From an uncultured Clostridia bacterium (lineage in GTDB: Bacteria; Bacillota; Clostridia; Christensenellales; Aristaeellaceae): a stretch of DNA of 64,000 bases. Both the position numbers and the translations under genes were made by a program. Each line of letters starts with the position of its first letter. The stretch's first letter is position 1. Below the pieces are notes generated by a model that was not told where the DNA came from, did no database searches, and worked only from the letters and a program-made list of their open reading frames with translations. The stretch is taken from positions 1 to 64,000 of the forward strand of contig CAKTXR010000007.1 of the NCBI GenBank assembly GCA_934631025.1. The letters run 5' to 3'. This document shows, piece by piece, positions 25,328-35,917 of this stretch.

Positions 25328-26482
25328 TCAGTATTTGTAGTGCAGCAGGAAATCGGCGTACTGCCGTCCCATCGTTTCGAGCCGCTCCTGCGTGAGCGGA
25401 ACATAGGCGTTCTTTGCGCGGTTCCATATCTCGTAGCGGCTGAACTCCATCGTCGTGCACAGCGCGCGGTAGTTTTCCGCTCCGTAGTCGAAGAATGTCT
25501 CTATGCCGTTGGGGTTTTTGGAGTGCCACCAGAATGTCTCGGGCTTTTCATAGTCGCAGGCCGCGAGCATGGCGCGCTGGAACGCCCGCCGCCGTGCGAG
25601 ATACTGAGGATCGGCCGCGCCGTCGTTGTATTCCACCAGATTGCCGCCCGATGTGGACGGGTCGCACCAGCCGTTGTGCATATCGGTCATGACCAGCATC
25701 TCGCAGCCGTCCGCGACCAGCTTGCGAATAAACGCGTCGACCTGTCGGTTTTCCGGATTGGTGAGCGTGCCCCAGTCGCGGTTTATGTCCTTCTTCTGTT
25801 CAGGCTTATCCATATCGCCGTACAGCCCGTCCACGACGAACGACGGAATGATGAAGAAGGAATAATCGCGGATCTCGTTGATGTACTCGCGCAGATAGCG
25901 CATCGCGCCCACCAGCGCGTGGCAGCCGGACACCTCGATGGTGTGGACGTTGGCCTGAAGCCATATCACGCGCTTTCCCTGTCCGAAGCGGAAGGCGGGT
26001 ATGTCGAAGCCCGCGCGCGTTTCGGCAATATGCACGCGCCAGGGCGCGTATTCGCGGCACACCTCTTCCAGTTCGGCGAGGGAGAAGGGCAGATTGACCG
26101 ATACCGACAGATGCCCGCTCTCGGGCAGCGTCACGGTGAAGTCAAAGTCGAAGCCGGTCTTGTTTACGTCCGTGAGCGGCTCCCAGTTCAGCTCGTCCTC
26201 GCTCGTGAACATGGCGCGCTCAGCCACCAGTCCGAACGACTGCACATACCAGTAAGTATGCGTTTTCGGCGATTTCTCCGGATCGTAGGGCGGCCAGTGC
26301 ATGAGGACGCGCACATTTTCTCCGCTCTTTCCGATCAGGCGGCAGCGCCAATTGTAGTGCATGTTGATCGCGCCGCTCTCGATTTCGTATTTTTTGAGCG
26401 CGGGCGTGCATTCGATGCGGTCGGCGTAATAGCGGATGTTGTCGCAGTCCCCGCCGGGGAACAGGCCGGTCATCAGCGCCAT
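25328..26482 (-). CDS. M14-family zinc carboxypeptidase
   Basis: 384 aa. A beta-rich N-terminal domain (about 35-145) precedes an M14 catalytic domain with zinc ligands His180 and Glu183 (H-T-I-E), His269 (TDMHNGW), the DINRDWG substrate-binding segment (232-238) and a candidate catalytic Glu346 (CTTMEFS). The N-domain plus catalytic layout is like the cytosolic carboxypeptidase (CCP/AGBL) branch. The substrate may be a peptide or an amide-linked sugar. No signal peptide. GGAGG lies 10 nt before ATG 26482; the longer frame lacks a site. It is the first gene of the operon with the beta-helix protein. Confidence 0.72.
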   Translation of the reverse strand: MALMTGLFPGGDCDNIRYYADRIECTPALKKYEIESGAINMHYNWRCRLIGKSGENVRVLMHWPPYDPEKSPKTHTYWYVQSFGLVAERAMFTSEDELNWEPLTDVNKTGFDFDFTVTLPESGHLSVSVNLPFSLAELEEVCREYAPWRVHIAETRAGFDIPAFRFGQGKRVIWLQANVHTIEVSGCHALVGAMRYLREYINEIRDYSFFIIPSFVVDGLYGDMDKPEQKKDINRDWGTLTNPENRQVDAFIRKLVADGCEMLVMTDMHNGWCDPSTSGGNLVEYNDGAADPQYLARRRAFQRAMLAACDYEKPETFWWHSKNPNGIETFFDYGAENYRALCTTMEFSRYEIWNRAKNAYVPLTQERLETMGRQYADFLLHYKY

Positions 26483-26519
26483 GGGAAATATCCTCCGATT
26501 ATTTTTATTGACGGAAATC

Positions 26520-26548
26520 ATTGTAGCACAGTTTATCGGCCGGCGCAA
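26520..26548 (-). promoter_or_regulatory. Promoter of the M14/beta-helix operon
   Basis: Minus strand TTGCGC, 17 bp, TACAAT. Confidence 0.55.
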
Positions 26549-26549
26549 C

Positions 26550-26579
26550 AGAAAATCCGGCCGGCGCGCGGCCAGCCGG
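26550..26579 (-). terminator. Terminator of the ArsR-ABC operon
   Basis: A 9-bp stem with one G-U pair (26557-26565 with 26571-26579) followed on the minus strand by ATTTTCTG. Confidence 0.65.
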
Positions 26580-26588
26580 AAACATATT

Positions 26589-28337
26589 TTACTCCTGCAT
26601 CAGGAACTGGAGATGATCGCTCTCGCCCGAGCGGAACTGGAGGGAGTACAGGTCGTGATACACGCCGCCCTTCTTCATCAGCTCCTCGTGCGTGCCCATC
26701 TCGGTGATCTGGCCGTTTGCGATGACGCAGATTTCGTCGGCGTTCTTGATCGTGGACAGGCGATGCGCCACCACCAGCGTCGTGCGGCCCTTGCACAGCT
26801 CGTCCAGCGCCTGCTGGATGAGTATCTCGGTGGTGTTGTCCAGCGCGCTGGTGGCCTCGTCGAGGATCAGGATCGCGGGGTTTTTGAGGAACACGCGCGC
26901 TATGGACAGGCGCTGCTTCTGCCCGCCGGAGAGCTTCACGCCGCGCTCGCCGATCTGGGTGTCGTAGCCGTCGGGCAGCGTCATGACGTAGTCGTGGATG
27001 TTGGCGCGTTTGGCCGCCTCGATCACCTCGTCGTCGGTCGCGTCCAGACGGCCGTAGAGGATGTTCTCCCTGATGCTGCCGTTGAACAGGAACACGTCCT
27101 GCTGCACGATGCCTATGCTGCGGCGCAGCGATTTGAACGTCACGTCGTTTATGTCCGTGCCGTCGATGAGAATCCGCCCGCCCGTCGCCTTGTAGAAGGC
27201 GGGGATGAGGTGGCAGATGGTGGTCTTGCCGCCGCCCGAGGGGCCGACCAGCGCCAGCGTCTCGCCCTTTTTGACGTTCAGCGAAACGTCTTTGAGGACT
27301 TCCTTGGAGCTGTCATAGGAGAAGGAGACGTGATCGAGCGTGATTTCGCCCTGCACGTTTTGAAGGTCGCGCGCGTTCGGGCTTTCCTTTTCGGGCTGCT
27401 CGTCCATGATCTCGAGGAAGCGCTCGAAGCCGGTCACGCCGTTTTGATACTGCTCCATGAAGTTGATCAGCGTGGTCACCGGCCCGATGAACTGATTGAC
27501 CGACACGATGAACGCCGAGTAATCGCCGAAGTTGATCTTGCCCGCGTACATGAACAGGCCGCCCGCCAGCATGACCACGACGTTGAACACGTCGGTGATG
27601 AAAGACGTGGAGGAGAAGAACTGCGCCATCGCCCTGTAGGCCTTCTTGCGCGCCTCGACGAACTGGGCGTTGCCCTTCTCGAACTTTTCGGCCTCCTTGT
27701 CGGCGTTGGTGAAGGCCTTCGTCACGCGTATGCCGGAAATGCTGCTCTCAAGCGCCGCATTGATCACGGCGATGCTCTTGCGGCTCTCGGCGAAGGCGTC
27801 GCGCATGCGCTTGCGGCAGAACAGCGAGACCACAGCCATGATCGGCACGCAGGCGAATATGATCAGCGTCAGAGGCACGGAAATCGTGCAGAGATAGACG
27901 AACGAGCCAATGATCATGATGCCGCTGATCAGCAGGTTCTCCGGGCCGTGGTGCGCCAGCTCGCTCACGTCCATCAGGTCGTTTGTCATGCGGGACATGA
28001 TCTTGCCGGTCTCGTGCTCGTCATAGAAGGAATAGGGCAACGTCTCGAGCTTGTTGAACATATCCGAGCGCATCTGCGCCTGCATCCCCACGCCCACCAT
28101 GTGGCCGTAATACTGCACGAAATAGCGCAGCAGCATCCTGACGGCGTAGAGCGCCAGCAGCGTCAGGCCGTATATCACCACCATGCGCATGTTGTGGTTG
28201 GGTATGAGGTCGTTGAGCATCGTGCGCGAGAATATCGGATAGATCATGCCGATCACCGAGATCAGCAGCGAGGCGAGCATGTCCAGTATGAACATCGTTC
28301 TGTGCGGCCGGTAGTAGGCGATAAAGCGCTTCAGCAT
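26589..28337 (-). CDS. ABC exporter, fused permease and ATPase
   Basis: 582 aa half-transporter. A six-span exporter domain (about 1-310) is followed by the ATPase domain with Walker A GPSGGGKTT, signature LSGGQKQR, Walker B ILILDEATSALD and H-loop VAHRLS. It should dimerise and export drugs, lipids or peptides; the substrate is unknown. GGAGGGG precedes ATG 28337. Its start overlaps the end of an ArsR-type regulator gene by 7 bp, so the two are translationally coupled and the regulator probably controls the exporter. Confidence 0.93.
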   Translation of the reverse strand: MLKRFIAYYRPHRTMFILDMLASLLISVIGMIYPIFSRTMLNDLIPNHNMRMVVIYGLTLLALYAVRMLLRYFVQYYGHMVGVGMQAQMRSDMFNKLETLPYSFYDEHETGKIMSRMTNDLMDVSELAHHGPENLLISGIMIIGSFVYLCTISVPLTLIIFACVPIMAVVSLFCRKRMRDAFAESRKSIAVINAALESSISGIRVTKAFTNADKEAEKFEKGNAQFVEARKKAYRAMAQFFSSTSFITDVFNVVVMLAGGLFMYAGKINFGDYSAFIVSVNQFIGPVTTLINFMEQYQNGVTGFERFLEIMDEQPEKESPNARDLQNVQGEITLDHVSFSYDSSKEVLKDVSLNVKKGETLALVGPSGGGKTTICHLIPAFYKATGGRILIDGTDINDVTFKSLRRSIGIVQQDVFLFNGSIRENILYGRLDATDDEVIEAAKRANIHDYVMTLPDGYDTQIGERGVKLSGGQKQRLSIARVFLKNPAILILDEATSALDNTTEILIQQALDELCKGRTTLVVAHRLSTIKNADEICVIANGQITEMGTHEELMKKGGVYHDLYSLQFRSGESDHLQFLMQE

Positions 28338-28681
28338 GGGAAAGCCCCTCCTTTGTTTGCGATGTGTGTCCTGCAGCCGACCTCCTCGCGGACGGCGCAG
28401 TCCTGCCGGCGGTCGACGCACTGCGTGGCGATGAGCGCGTCCAGCTGGCCGCGCAGCGCCGAGAGCGTCTCGCGGCGGAGGCGATAGTGGGTGTAATAGC
28501 CGAATTTTACGCCCTCCACCAGCTCTGCGTCTCTGAGTACCTTCAGGTGCTGAGACACCGCCGATTCGCTCATGTCGAGCAGCCGGGACAGCGCCCGCAC
28601 GCAGTAGGAACGTCCGGCCAGCAGATCGACGATTCTGGCGCGCGTCGGGTCGGCGAGCGCCTTCAAAAGACAGACGTCCAT
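28331..28681 (-). CDS. ArsR-family transcriptional regulator
   Basis: 116 aa winged-helix repressor. The core is LLKALADPTRARIVDLLAG, recognition helix MSESAVSQHLKVLRDAELV and wing GYYTHYRL. The C-terminal tail carries Cys88, Cys95, Cys103 and Cys116, and Cys27 sits next to the DNA-binding helix, so metal or thiol sensing is plausible. AAAGGAGGGGG precedes ATG 28681. It is the first gene of the operon with the ABC exporter. A palindrome overlapping its -35 box (28729-28744) is the likely autoregulatory operator. Confidence 0.92.
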   Translation of the reverse strand: MDVCLLKALADPTRARIVDLLAGRSYCVRALSRLLDMSESAVSQHLKVLRDAELVEGVKFGYYTHYRLRRETLSALRGQLDALIATQCVDRRQDCAVREEVGCRTHIANKGGAFPC

Positions 28682-28708
28682 ACGTCCCCCTCCTTTCAAA
28701 GCAAGCCC

Positions 28709-28744
28709 ATTATACATCCTCAATCCAGTTTAGTAAATACTGAA
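28709..28744 (-). promoter_or_regulatory. Promoter and likely ArsR operator
   Basis: Minus strand TTTACT, 17 bp, TATAAT (28709-28737). The -35 lies inside an imperfect palindrome TTTAGTAAATACTGAA (28729-28744), and a second half-site ATTAGTAAAC follows at about 28749. This is a typical ArsR repressor arrangement. Confidence 0.65.
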
Positions 28745-28776
28745 TTGAATTAGTAAACGTTAAAATAACATAGCCG

Positions 28777-28806
28777 TTGACAGCGCCGCCCGGGCAATGC
28801 TAAAAT
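28777..28806 (+). promoter_or_regulatory. Promoter of the two-gene FAD oxidoreductase operon
   Basis: TTGACA, 18 bp, TAAAAT. It faces away from the ArsR promoter, 40 bp from the operator palindrome. Confidence 0.7.
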
Positions 28807-28855
28807 AAACGGGATTTCCTTACGATTCAACCGATAATATAGGGCGGTGAATAAA

Positions 28856-29629
28856 ATGGACTATAAAACGATCTTCCTCGGCGCGACGGCCATGGCCTGC
28901 GGCGCGCTGGAGATGGATAAGGGCGCGCTGGCGATCGGGCGCGGCATACTGCTGGCGCAGGAGTTCTGCCAGGGCTATGTCTCGCCGCGCCTGAGCGCGC
29001 CCCGGACGGAACTCGGGCGCGATTTGCAGGACGAATTGACCCGCCGCGGTCTGCTGGAAAACGGCCGCGCGCATCTGCCGCCCATTGCGGACGTGCTGGC
29101 GCGCCGCCTGCTGGAGAAAGGCGCGCATCTCTATCTGGAGGCGGAGACGCTCGACGTGCGCCCCGTAAGCGGCGGCTTCGAGGTGGACGTTATGGCCGTC
29201 GACGGCCTGCGCACCGTGACGGCGGAGCGCGTGATCGACACGACGAGCGAGGGCCTGTGGCGCTGCGCCCGTCAGCTGTCCAATTATAAAAAGGAAGTGC
29301 GCGTGCCGCTGCTCAGGACGACGGGTTTCCTGCCCGTCCTTCCTGCGGGCGTTCACATCGAATACGGCCTTCTGCCGGACGAGGCGATACTGTGCGTGCC
29401 GGTCGACAGGAATGCCGACTGGCAGGCAATGCGCTTTGCCCTGCGCGATGCGTGGCGCGCGCTGTCTGCTGCTGACGTCGGCTGGGAACTGGCCGCCGAG
29501 CCGGTCGAGCCTGCGATTCTCTATGATGCGCCGGTGTGCGCGGTCCTCTCGCGCGGCTGGACGTTTCGGCCGTCGGTCTCGCATGGCGATCTCATGAGCG
29601 CCTTTGAGGAGGGAAGCCTATGCGTCTGA
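28856..29629 (+). CDS. FAD-oxidoreductase-like partner protein lacking the FAD-binding N-terminus
   Basis: 257 aa. It resembles the middle part of FAD_oxidored (PF12831-type) proteins: a start like the segment after the FAD loop (MACGALEMDKGALAIGRGILLA), then VIDTTSEGLWR, the equivalent of the I-D-C-T-G-D-G block. The GxGxxG dinucleotide motif is absent. It may be a divergent non-catalytic partner of the full-length gene that follows. Its end overlaps that gene by 10 bp. The start is ATG 28856 with GGTGA 5 nt upstream; GTG 28847 is an alternative. Function is unknown. Confidence 0.55.
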   Translation: MDYKTIFLGATAMACGALEMDKGALAIGRGILLAQEFCQGYVSPRLSAPRTELGRDLQDELTRRGLLENGRAHLPPIADVLARRLLEKGAHLYLEAETLDVRPVSGGFEVDVMAVDGLRTVTAERVIDTTSEGLWRCARQLSNYKKEVRVPLLRTTGFLPVLPAGVHIEYGLLPDEAILCVPVDRNADWQAMRFALRDAWRALSAADVGWELAAEPVEPAILYDAPVCAVLSRGWTFRPSVSHGDLMSAFEEGSLCV

Positions 29630-31482
29630 TGACATTAAAGCACAATCAAAGCGCCGTTTTTGATGCTGTTCCCGCCTTCAGCGCCGGGTGCGATCTGCTC
29701 GTGGCGGGGCTGGGCACGGCGGGCGCCGAGCTGGCGATCCTCGCCGCGCGGCAGGGTCTGCGCGTTATCGCCGTCGAAAAGGGCAATGCGCCGTGCGGAC
29801 AGGGCGGTATCGGCGGCGTGTGGGACTATTATTTCGGCACGTCCGGCGGCGCGTGGGAGGAGCGCGACCGCATCGAGGACGCGCGCATGAAAGAGGGCTA
29901 TGCCCATCGCGGCGTTGTGCGCACGCTGGTCAGCGATGAAGCGCTGTCTGATTCGGGCGTGGACGCGCGCTATGAGACGGCCGTGCTGGGCGTGTGGCTG
30001 AGCGGAAAGCGCGCCGAGGGACTGCGCGTTGCCTGCCATGGCCGCGTATACGACATAAAGGCGCGCATCACCGCCGACTGCACCGGCAGCGCGCTGCTCG
30101 TCCGCATGGCCGGCGGCGCATTCACGGCGGGGCGCGCGTGGGACGGCGCGCAGATGGCGTTCTCGAAGGTCGTCATTCACGCCGAACCGAACACGCCCGT
30201 CCAGAGCCGCTACAGCTTCTGCGGCCGCATGAGCGGCTTCCCGGACGAAGAAGCGTTCACCCGCATGGCGCTGACCGCCGCGACGCTGCCGCCCTGCCTG
30301 TGGGAGGAGCGCGGCGGCCGCGTGTTCATGGAATCGCCGATGCTCGCCCAGCGCGAGGAGGGCAACATCGTCGCCGAGGAGGAAGCGACGTTCGAGGACG
30401 CGCTCCGGGGCAGGCGCACCGATAAGCCGATCTTCTACACCTTTACGACGCAGGATCTCTCGAATGTCGACCGCGATTACGCCTTCGAGGACGACGCGCT
30501 GCAAAACTGGATGGCCATCTGCACGCTTGATCGCTACGGCTACAGCGTGGCCGTTCCATTCGGCGCGATGATTCCGAAGGGCTATGACGCGCTGCTGGCC
30601 GTTGGCAAGCATTTCGGCGTGGATCACGATCTGGCCGGTGGTCTGCGCATGAAGCGCGATCTCAAAAAGCTGGCCGAGGCCGCCGCGTATGCCTGCGCGC
30701 TGGCCGTTAAGCACAATATTTCCGTGCGCGATGTGGACTATGACGAGCTGGCCGATATGCTGCGCGAAACCGGCTGTCTGGATGCGCGCGTCGATCAGGG
30801 CATCGGCGATCTGCGCATTGACCCGGAGCTTCCGAACGCGCACGTCGATCTGCCCGACACCGTTTCGGCCTTCCGCGCGGCGCTCTCGCAGCCCATGCCG
30901 TTTTACGGCTGGAGCATGCCCGGCACCGTCGCAAAGCGCGAGGAAAACAGCCCCGCGCTGGCGCTCATGGCGGCGTGGCTTACGCCGAATGCCGAAATCG
31001 CCGACGCGCTGGCCGCGTGGATCGCCGCGGACGAACCCTACGCCGACAACTACGCCCTCGCGCTGGCGCTGATGGGGGACGAGCGCGCCTGCCCGCGCCT
31101 GCGGCAAATGATCGAAAAGCCCTCGCAGATTGCCAAGATCGTGCCGCTGCCCGTGCGCGCGGCCTGTCTGCTGGGACGCGTCGGCGCGGCGGAGGATGCG
31201 GAAGCGCTCCTTAATCTCGTCGAGGACGACGCGAAAGATTGTGCCGCCGCCATGCCCGCCTGCGAGAAGTATCCGACGGAAAGCGCGCGCGCCTATGCGA
31301 TGCTCTCCATGTCGATCATGAGCCTGTCGCGCATCGCCGCGCGCCATCCCGCGCTGTACGAGGGCATTGCCCGGCGTCTGCAAATCTGGGCGCGGAAGCC
31401 GCTGACCTGCATGGCGGGCTATCGGCCGCACGACTGCGCGCCCATTCTGCGCGACGCGGTGCGCCGCCTGTTCCCGTCGTAA
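29620..31482 (+). CDS. FAD-dependent oxidoreductase with helical-repeat C-terminus
   Basis: 620 aa. The Rossmann FAD motif is at residues 30-35 in LLVAGLGTAGAELAI, with EKG at the end of the second strand, the GQGGIGGVWDYYFG loop, TADCTGSALLVRMAGG, and a C-terminal FAD-contact block AVGKHFGVDHDLAGGLRM. This fits the FAD_oxidored (PF12831) group often found with carbohydrate genes. Residues about 430-610 are helix-rich with an Ala/Leu spacing that looks like HEAT-type repeats, an unusual extension. GAGGAGGG precedes the ATG, and the gene is coupled to the partner by a 10-bp overlap. The substrate is unknown. Confidence 0.75.
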   Translation: MRLMTLKHNQSAVFDAVPAFSAGCDLLVAGLGTAGAELAILAARQGLRVIAVEKGNAPCGQGGIGGVWDYYFGTSGGAWEERDRIEDARMKEGYAHRGVVRTLVSDEALSDSGVDARYETAVLGVWLSGKRAEGLRVACHGRVYDIKARITADCTGSALLVRMAGGAFTAGRAWDGAQMAFSKVVIHAEPNTPVQSRYSFCGRMSGFPDEEAFTRMALTAATLPPCLWEERGGRVFMESPMLAQREEGNIVAEEEATFEDALRGRRTDKPIFYTFTTQDLSNVDRDYAFEDDALQNWMAICTLDRYGYSVAVPFGAMIPKGYDALLAVGKHFGVDHDLAGGLRMKRDLKKLAEAAAYACALAVKHNISVRDVDYDELADMLRETGCLDARVDQGIGDLRIDPELPNAHVDLPDTVSAFRAALSQPMPFYGWSMPGTVAKREENSPALALMAAWLTPNAEIADALAAWIAADEPYADNYALALALMGDERACPRLRQMIEKPSQIAKIVPLPVRAACLLGRVGAAEDAEALLNLVEDDAKDCAAAMPACEKYPTESARAYAMLSMSIMSLSRIAARHPALYEGIARRLQIWARKPLTCMAGYRPHDCAPILRDAVRRLFPS

Positions 31483-31496
31483 CGCCTATCCGAACG

Positions 31497-31532
31497 AAAA
31501 CGCGGCCATGCGCGTCATCGGCCGCGTTTTTT
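31497..31532 (+). terminator. Terminator of the FAD oxidoreductase operon
   Basis: AACGCGGCC/GGCCGCGTT stem followed by TTTTTTG. Confidence 0.85.
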
Positions 31533-31677
31533 GTCGTCAAGGGGGCGTTAATTGTCGCATTCTGAGCGCTTGTTTACACAACTCGCATCTTTTTCTTCAA
31601 AATTGCGTGGTATAGTACATAATCATATCTTATATACGTTACTGTATGGCGGCCTGTCCGCCGTTACGGAGGTATCC

Positions 31678-34605
31678 ATGAATTATCCTCTCTCTCTGGG
31701 CGTCGACATCGGCTCGACCACGGCCAAGCTGGTGCTGATGGACGGCGAAAAAATCATCTATCAGAAATACGAGCGCCATCTCTCTCAGGTGCGCCAGAAA
31801 ACCTTCGACATGGTGCGCGAAATCGAGCCGCTTTTGCGCGGAAAAAGCTTCACGGCGGCCATTTCCGGCTCGGCGGGCATGGGTCTGGCCGAGGCGGCGG
31901 GCATTCCGTTCGTGCAGGAGGTCTACGCCACCGGCGAGACGGTGCGCGCGCTGGAGCCGGATGCGGGCACGGTCATCGAGCTGGGCGGCGAGGACGCGAA
32001 GGTCATCTTCTTCAAGGGCGGCGTGGACGAGCGCATGAACGGTTCCTGCGCGGGCGGCACCGGCGCGTTCATCGATCAGATGGCGACGCTGCTCGATATG
32101 CCCGTCTCCGAGATGGATCGGCTCAGTCTGGTCGCCGACCGCATCTATCCCATCGCCTCGCGCTGCGGCGTGTTCGCCAAGACCGACATACAGCCGCTGC
32201 TCAATCAGGGCGCGCTCAAGTCGGACGTGGCGGCCAGCATCTATCAGGCCGTGGTCAATCAGACCATCGCCGGCCTGATCCAGGGGCGCACGATCGAAAA
32301 GAAGGTGCTCTTCCTCGGCGGCCCGCTGCATTACTGTCAGGGCCTGCGCCGCCGCTTTGTCGAAACGCTGAAGCTCACCGGCGACGAAGCCGTGTTTCCG
32401 GAATACGACCGCTTCGCCGTGGCTATCGGCGCGTCGCTCTACGCGCGCTCCACGACCGGCGCGTTCACTTATGAGTCGCTCTCCGGCGCGCTGGAAAAAT
32501 CGCTGCACGCCGAGTCGCACGCCGGTACGCTGCCGCCGCTGTTCAAGTCCGACGCGGATTATCGGGCGTTTGCCGAGCGCCATGCCCGCGCCAGCGTGCC
32601 CGAGGGAGATATTGCGTCCTACACGGGCAAGGCCTATCTGGGCATAGACTGCGGCTCCACCACGACCAAGCTCGTGCTGCTGGACGAAAACCGCCGCATT
32701 CTCTACAGCTATTACGGCTCCAATCGCGCCAATCCCGTCGAGATTCTGCGCGAGCAGCTGAAGATCATCTATGAAAAGTGCGTAGGCCGCATCACCATCG
32801 CGGGCAGCGCCGTCACCGGCTACGGCGAGGAGCTGATCAAGAATGCGTTCGGCGTGGACGTCGGTCTGGTCGAGACAATCGCGCATTTCACTGCGGCGCG
32901 TTATTTCCGCCCCAATGTCGATTTCATCATCGACATCGGCGGTCAGGACATCAAGTGCTTCAAGATCCGCGCCGGCGCGATCGATTCCATTACGCTCAAC
33001 GAGGCCTGCTCCTCGGGCTGCGGTTCGTTTATCGAGACGTTCGCGCGCTCCATGGGCTGCACGGTTTCGGATTTTGCGAAGCTCGGCCTTCAGTCGAAGG
33101 CGCCGGTCAATCTGGGCAGCCGCTGCACCGTGTTCATGAATTCCTCGGTCAAGCAGGCGCAGAAGGACGGCGCGACGGTGGAGGACATTTCCGCCGGACT
33201 GTCGGTCAGCGTGGTCAAGAACGCGCTGTACAAGGTCATACGCGCCAATTCGCCGAAAGAACTGGGCGAGAACATCGTCGTGCAGGGCGGCACGTTCCTC
33301 AACGACGCGGTACTGCGCGCCTTCGAGATGGAGACCGGCTGCGAGGTCGTGCGTCCCGCCATCGCGGGGCTGATGGGCGCATACGGCGCGGCGCTCTCCG
33401 CCATGAAGCTCAGCGCCAGCCAGATCATATCGCCCGAGGCGCTGAAGGCGTTCTCGCACACGGCGCGGCAGGCCATCTGCAACGGCTGCACCAACCACTG
33501 CCATCTGACCGTGAACAGCTTCGCGGGCGGGCGGCGCTTCATCTCCGGCAATCAGTGCGAAAAGGGCGCAGGGCTGGGGCTGAACGCCGAATCCACGCCC
33601 AATCTGTATGAATTCAAGCGCAAGGCGCTCTATTCGCTGCCCGAGGGAAGCGGCCCGCGCGGCACGATCGGCCTGCCCATGGCGCTGGGCATGCTGGAGC
33701 TTGCGCCGCTGTGGCACGGGATTCTTTCCAATCTGGGCTTCAAGGTGGTCTTGTCCGGCCCCTCCAGCCGCCGTATCTACGAGATGGGTCAGTTCTCGAT
33801 CCCCTCGGACACGGCGTGCTATCCCGCCAAGATCATGCACGGCCATATCGAAAAGCTGATCGCCGAAAAGGTGGACGCGATATTCTATCCCTGCCTCAGC
33901 TACAATCTCGAGGAGGGCGGCGACAACCACTATAACTGCCCGGTCGTGGCCTATTATTCCGAACTGCTCAAGGGCAATATGGACAGCCTGAAGGGCGTGC
34001 GCTTCCTCTATCCGTTCCTCAACATCAATTCGGAGCGGGAGCTTTCAAAGGAAATCCACGCCGCGCTGTCGCCCCTCTGGCCGGATATTACCCGGGGCGA
34101 GGCGCGCCGCGCCGTCAAGGCCGGTATGCAGGCGTTCCACGACTATCAATCCGCCGTGCGCAGCGAGGGCGAAAAGGCGCTGGCCTATGCCCGCGAGCAT
34201 GGAAAGCGCGTCATGATCCTGGCCGGCCGCCCCTATCACATCGATCCGGAAATCAGCCACGGCATAGACAAGCTGGCCGCGTCGCTGGGCTTCGTCGTCG
34301 TGAGCGAGGACTCGATCTTCCAGCTGGCGGAGCTGCCGCGCGTGCGGGTGCTCAATCAGTGGACGTATCATTCGCGGCTCTACCGCGCGGCGCAGTACGC
34401 CTCGGAGCATCAGGACACGCAGCTGGTGCAGCTGGTGTCGTTCGGCTGCGGCGTGGACGCGATCACGACCGACGAGGTGCGCTCCATACTGGAATCGCAC
34501 GGCAAATACTACACGCAGATCAAGATCGACGAGATCACCAATCTGGGCGCGGTCAAGATCCGGCTGCGCAGCCTGATCGGCGCGCTGGAAGAGCGGGGTG
34601 AATGA
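31678..34605 (+). CDS. 2-hydroxyacyl-CoA dehydratase activase-like protein (two ASKHA domains plus DUF2229)
   Basis: 975 aa. Domain 1 (about 1-300) starts with LSLGVDIGSTTAKLV and keeps the two Fe-S cysteines of HgdC-type activators in NGSCAGGTGAF and SRCGVFAKTD. Domain 2 (about 320-580) repeats this with GIDCGSTTTKLV, NEACSSGCGSF and SRCTVFMNSS. A cysteine patch (CNGCTNHC, about 600) and a DUF2229-type domain (about 650-960) follow. Activators use ATP to push an electron into a dehydratase; the physiological partner of this large type is unknown. ATG 31678 has CGGAGG upstream. The next gene starts 2 bp downstream and encodes the matching dehydratase-like protein, which is fused in some species. 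Confidence 0.88.
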   Translation: MNYPLSLGVDIGSTTAKLVLMDGEKIIYQKYERHLSQVRQKTFDMVREIEPLLRGKSFTAAISGSAGMGLAEAAGIPFVQEVYATGETVRALEPDAGTVIELGGEDAKVIFFKGGVDERMNGSCAGGTGAFIDQMATLLDMPVSEMDRLSLVADRIYPIASRCGVFAKTDIQPLLNQGALKSDVAASIYQAVVNQTIAGLIQGRTIEKKVLFLGGPLHYCQGLRRRFVETLKLTGDEAVFPEYDRFAVAIGASLYARSTTGAFTYESLSGALEKSLHAESHAGTLPPLFKSDADYRAFAERHARASVPEGDIASYTGKAYLGIDCGSTTTKLVLLDENRRILYSYYGSNRANPVEILREQLKIIYEKCVGRITIAGSAVTGYGEELIKNAFGVDVGLVETIAHFTAARYFRPNVDFIIDIGGQDIKCFKIRAGAIDSITLNEACSSGCGSFIETFARSMGCTVSDFAKLGLQSKAPVNLGSRCTVFMNSSVKQAQKDGATVEDISAGLSVSVVKNALYKVIRANSPKELGENIVVQGGTFLNDAVLRAFEMETGCEVVRPAIAGLMGAYGAALSAMKLSASQIISPEALKAFSHTARQAICNGCTNHCHLTVNSFAGGRRFISGNQCEKGAGLGLNAESTPNLYEFKRKALYSLPEGSGPRGTIGLPMALGMLELAPLWHGILSNLGFKVVLSGPSSRRIYEMGQFSIPSDTACYPAKIMHGHIEKLIAEKVDAIFYPCLSYNLEEGGDNHYNCPVVAYYSELLKGNMDSLKGVRFLYPFLNINSERELSKEIHAALSPLWPDITRGEARRAVKAGMQAFHDYQSAVRSEGEKALAYAREHGKRVMILAGRPYHIDPEISHGIDKLAASLGFVVVSEDSIFQLAELPRVRVLNQWTYHSRLYRAAQYASEHQDTQLVQLVSFGCGVDAITTDEVRSILESHGKYYTQIKIDEITNLGAVKIRLRSLIGALEERGE

Positions 34606-34607
34606 GC

Positions 34608-35852
<1,245 letters not shown>

Positions 35853-35867
35853 TCGCATACGAAAAAA

Positions 35868-35917
35868 GCCCCGCCGCGTCTCGGAAAACATCGTCCGAGG
35901 TGCGGCGGGATTTGCGT
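35868..35917 (+). terminator. Terminator of the activase operon
   Basis: CCCGCCGC/GCGGCGGG plus inner CTCGG/CCGAG stem, followed by ATTTGCGTTT. The T-run is weak. Confidence 0.55.
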
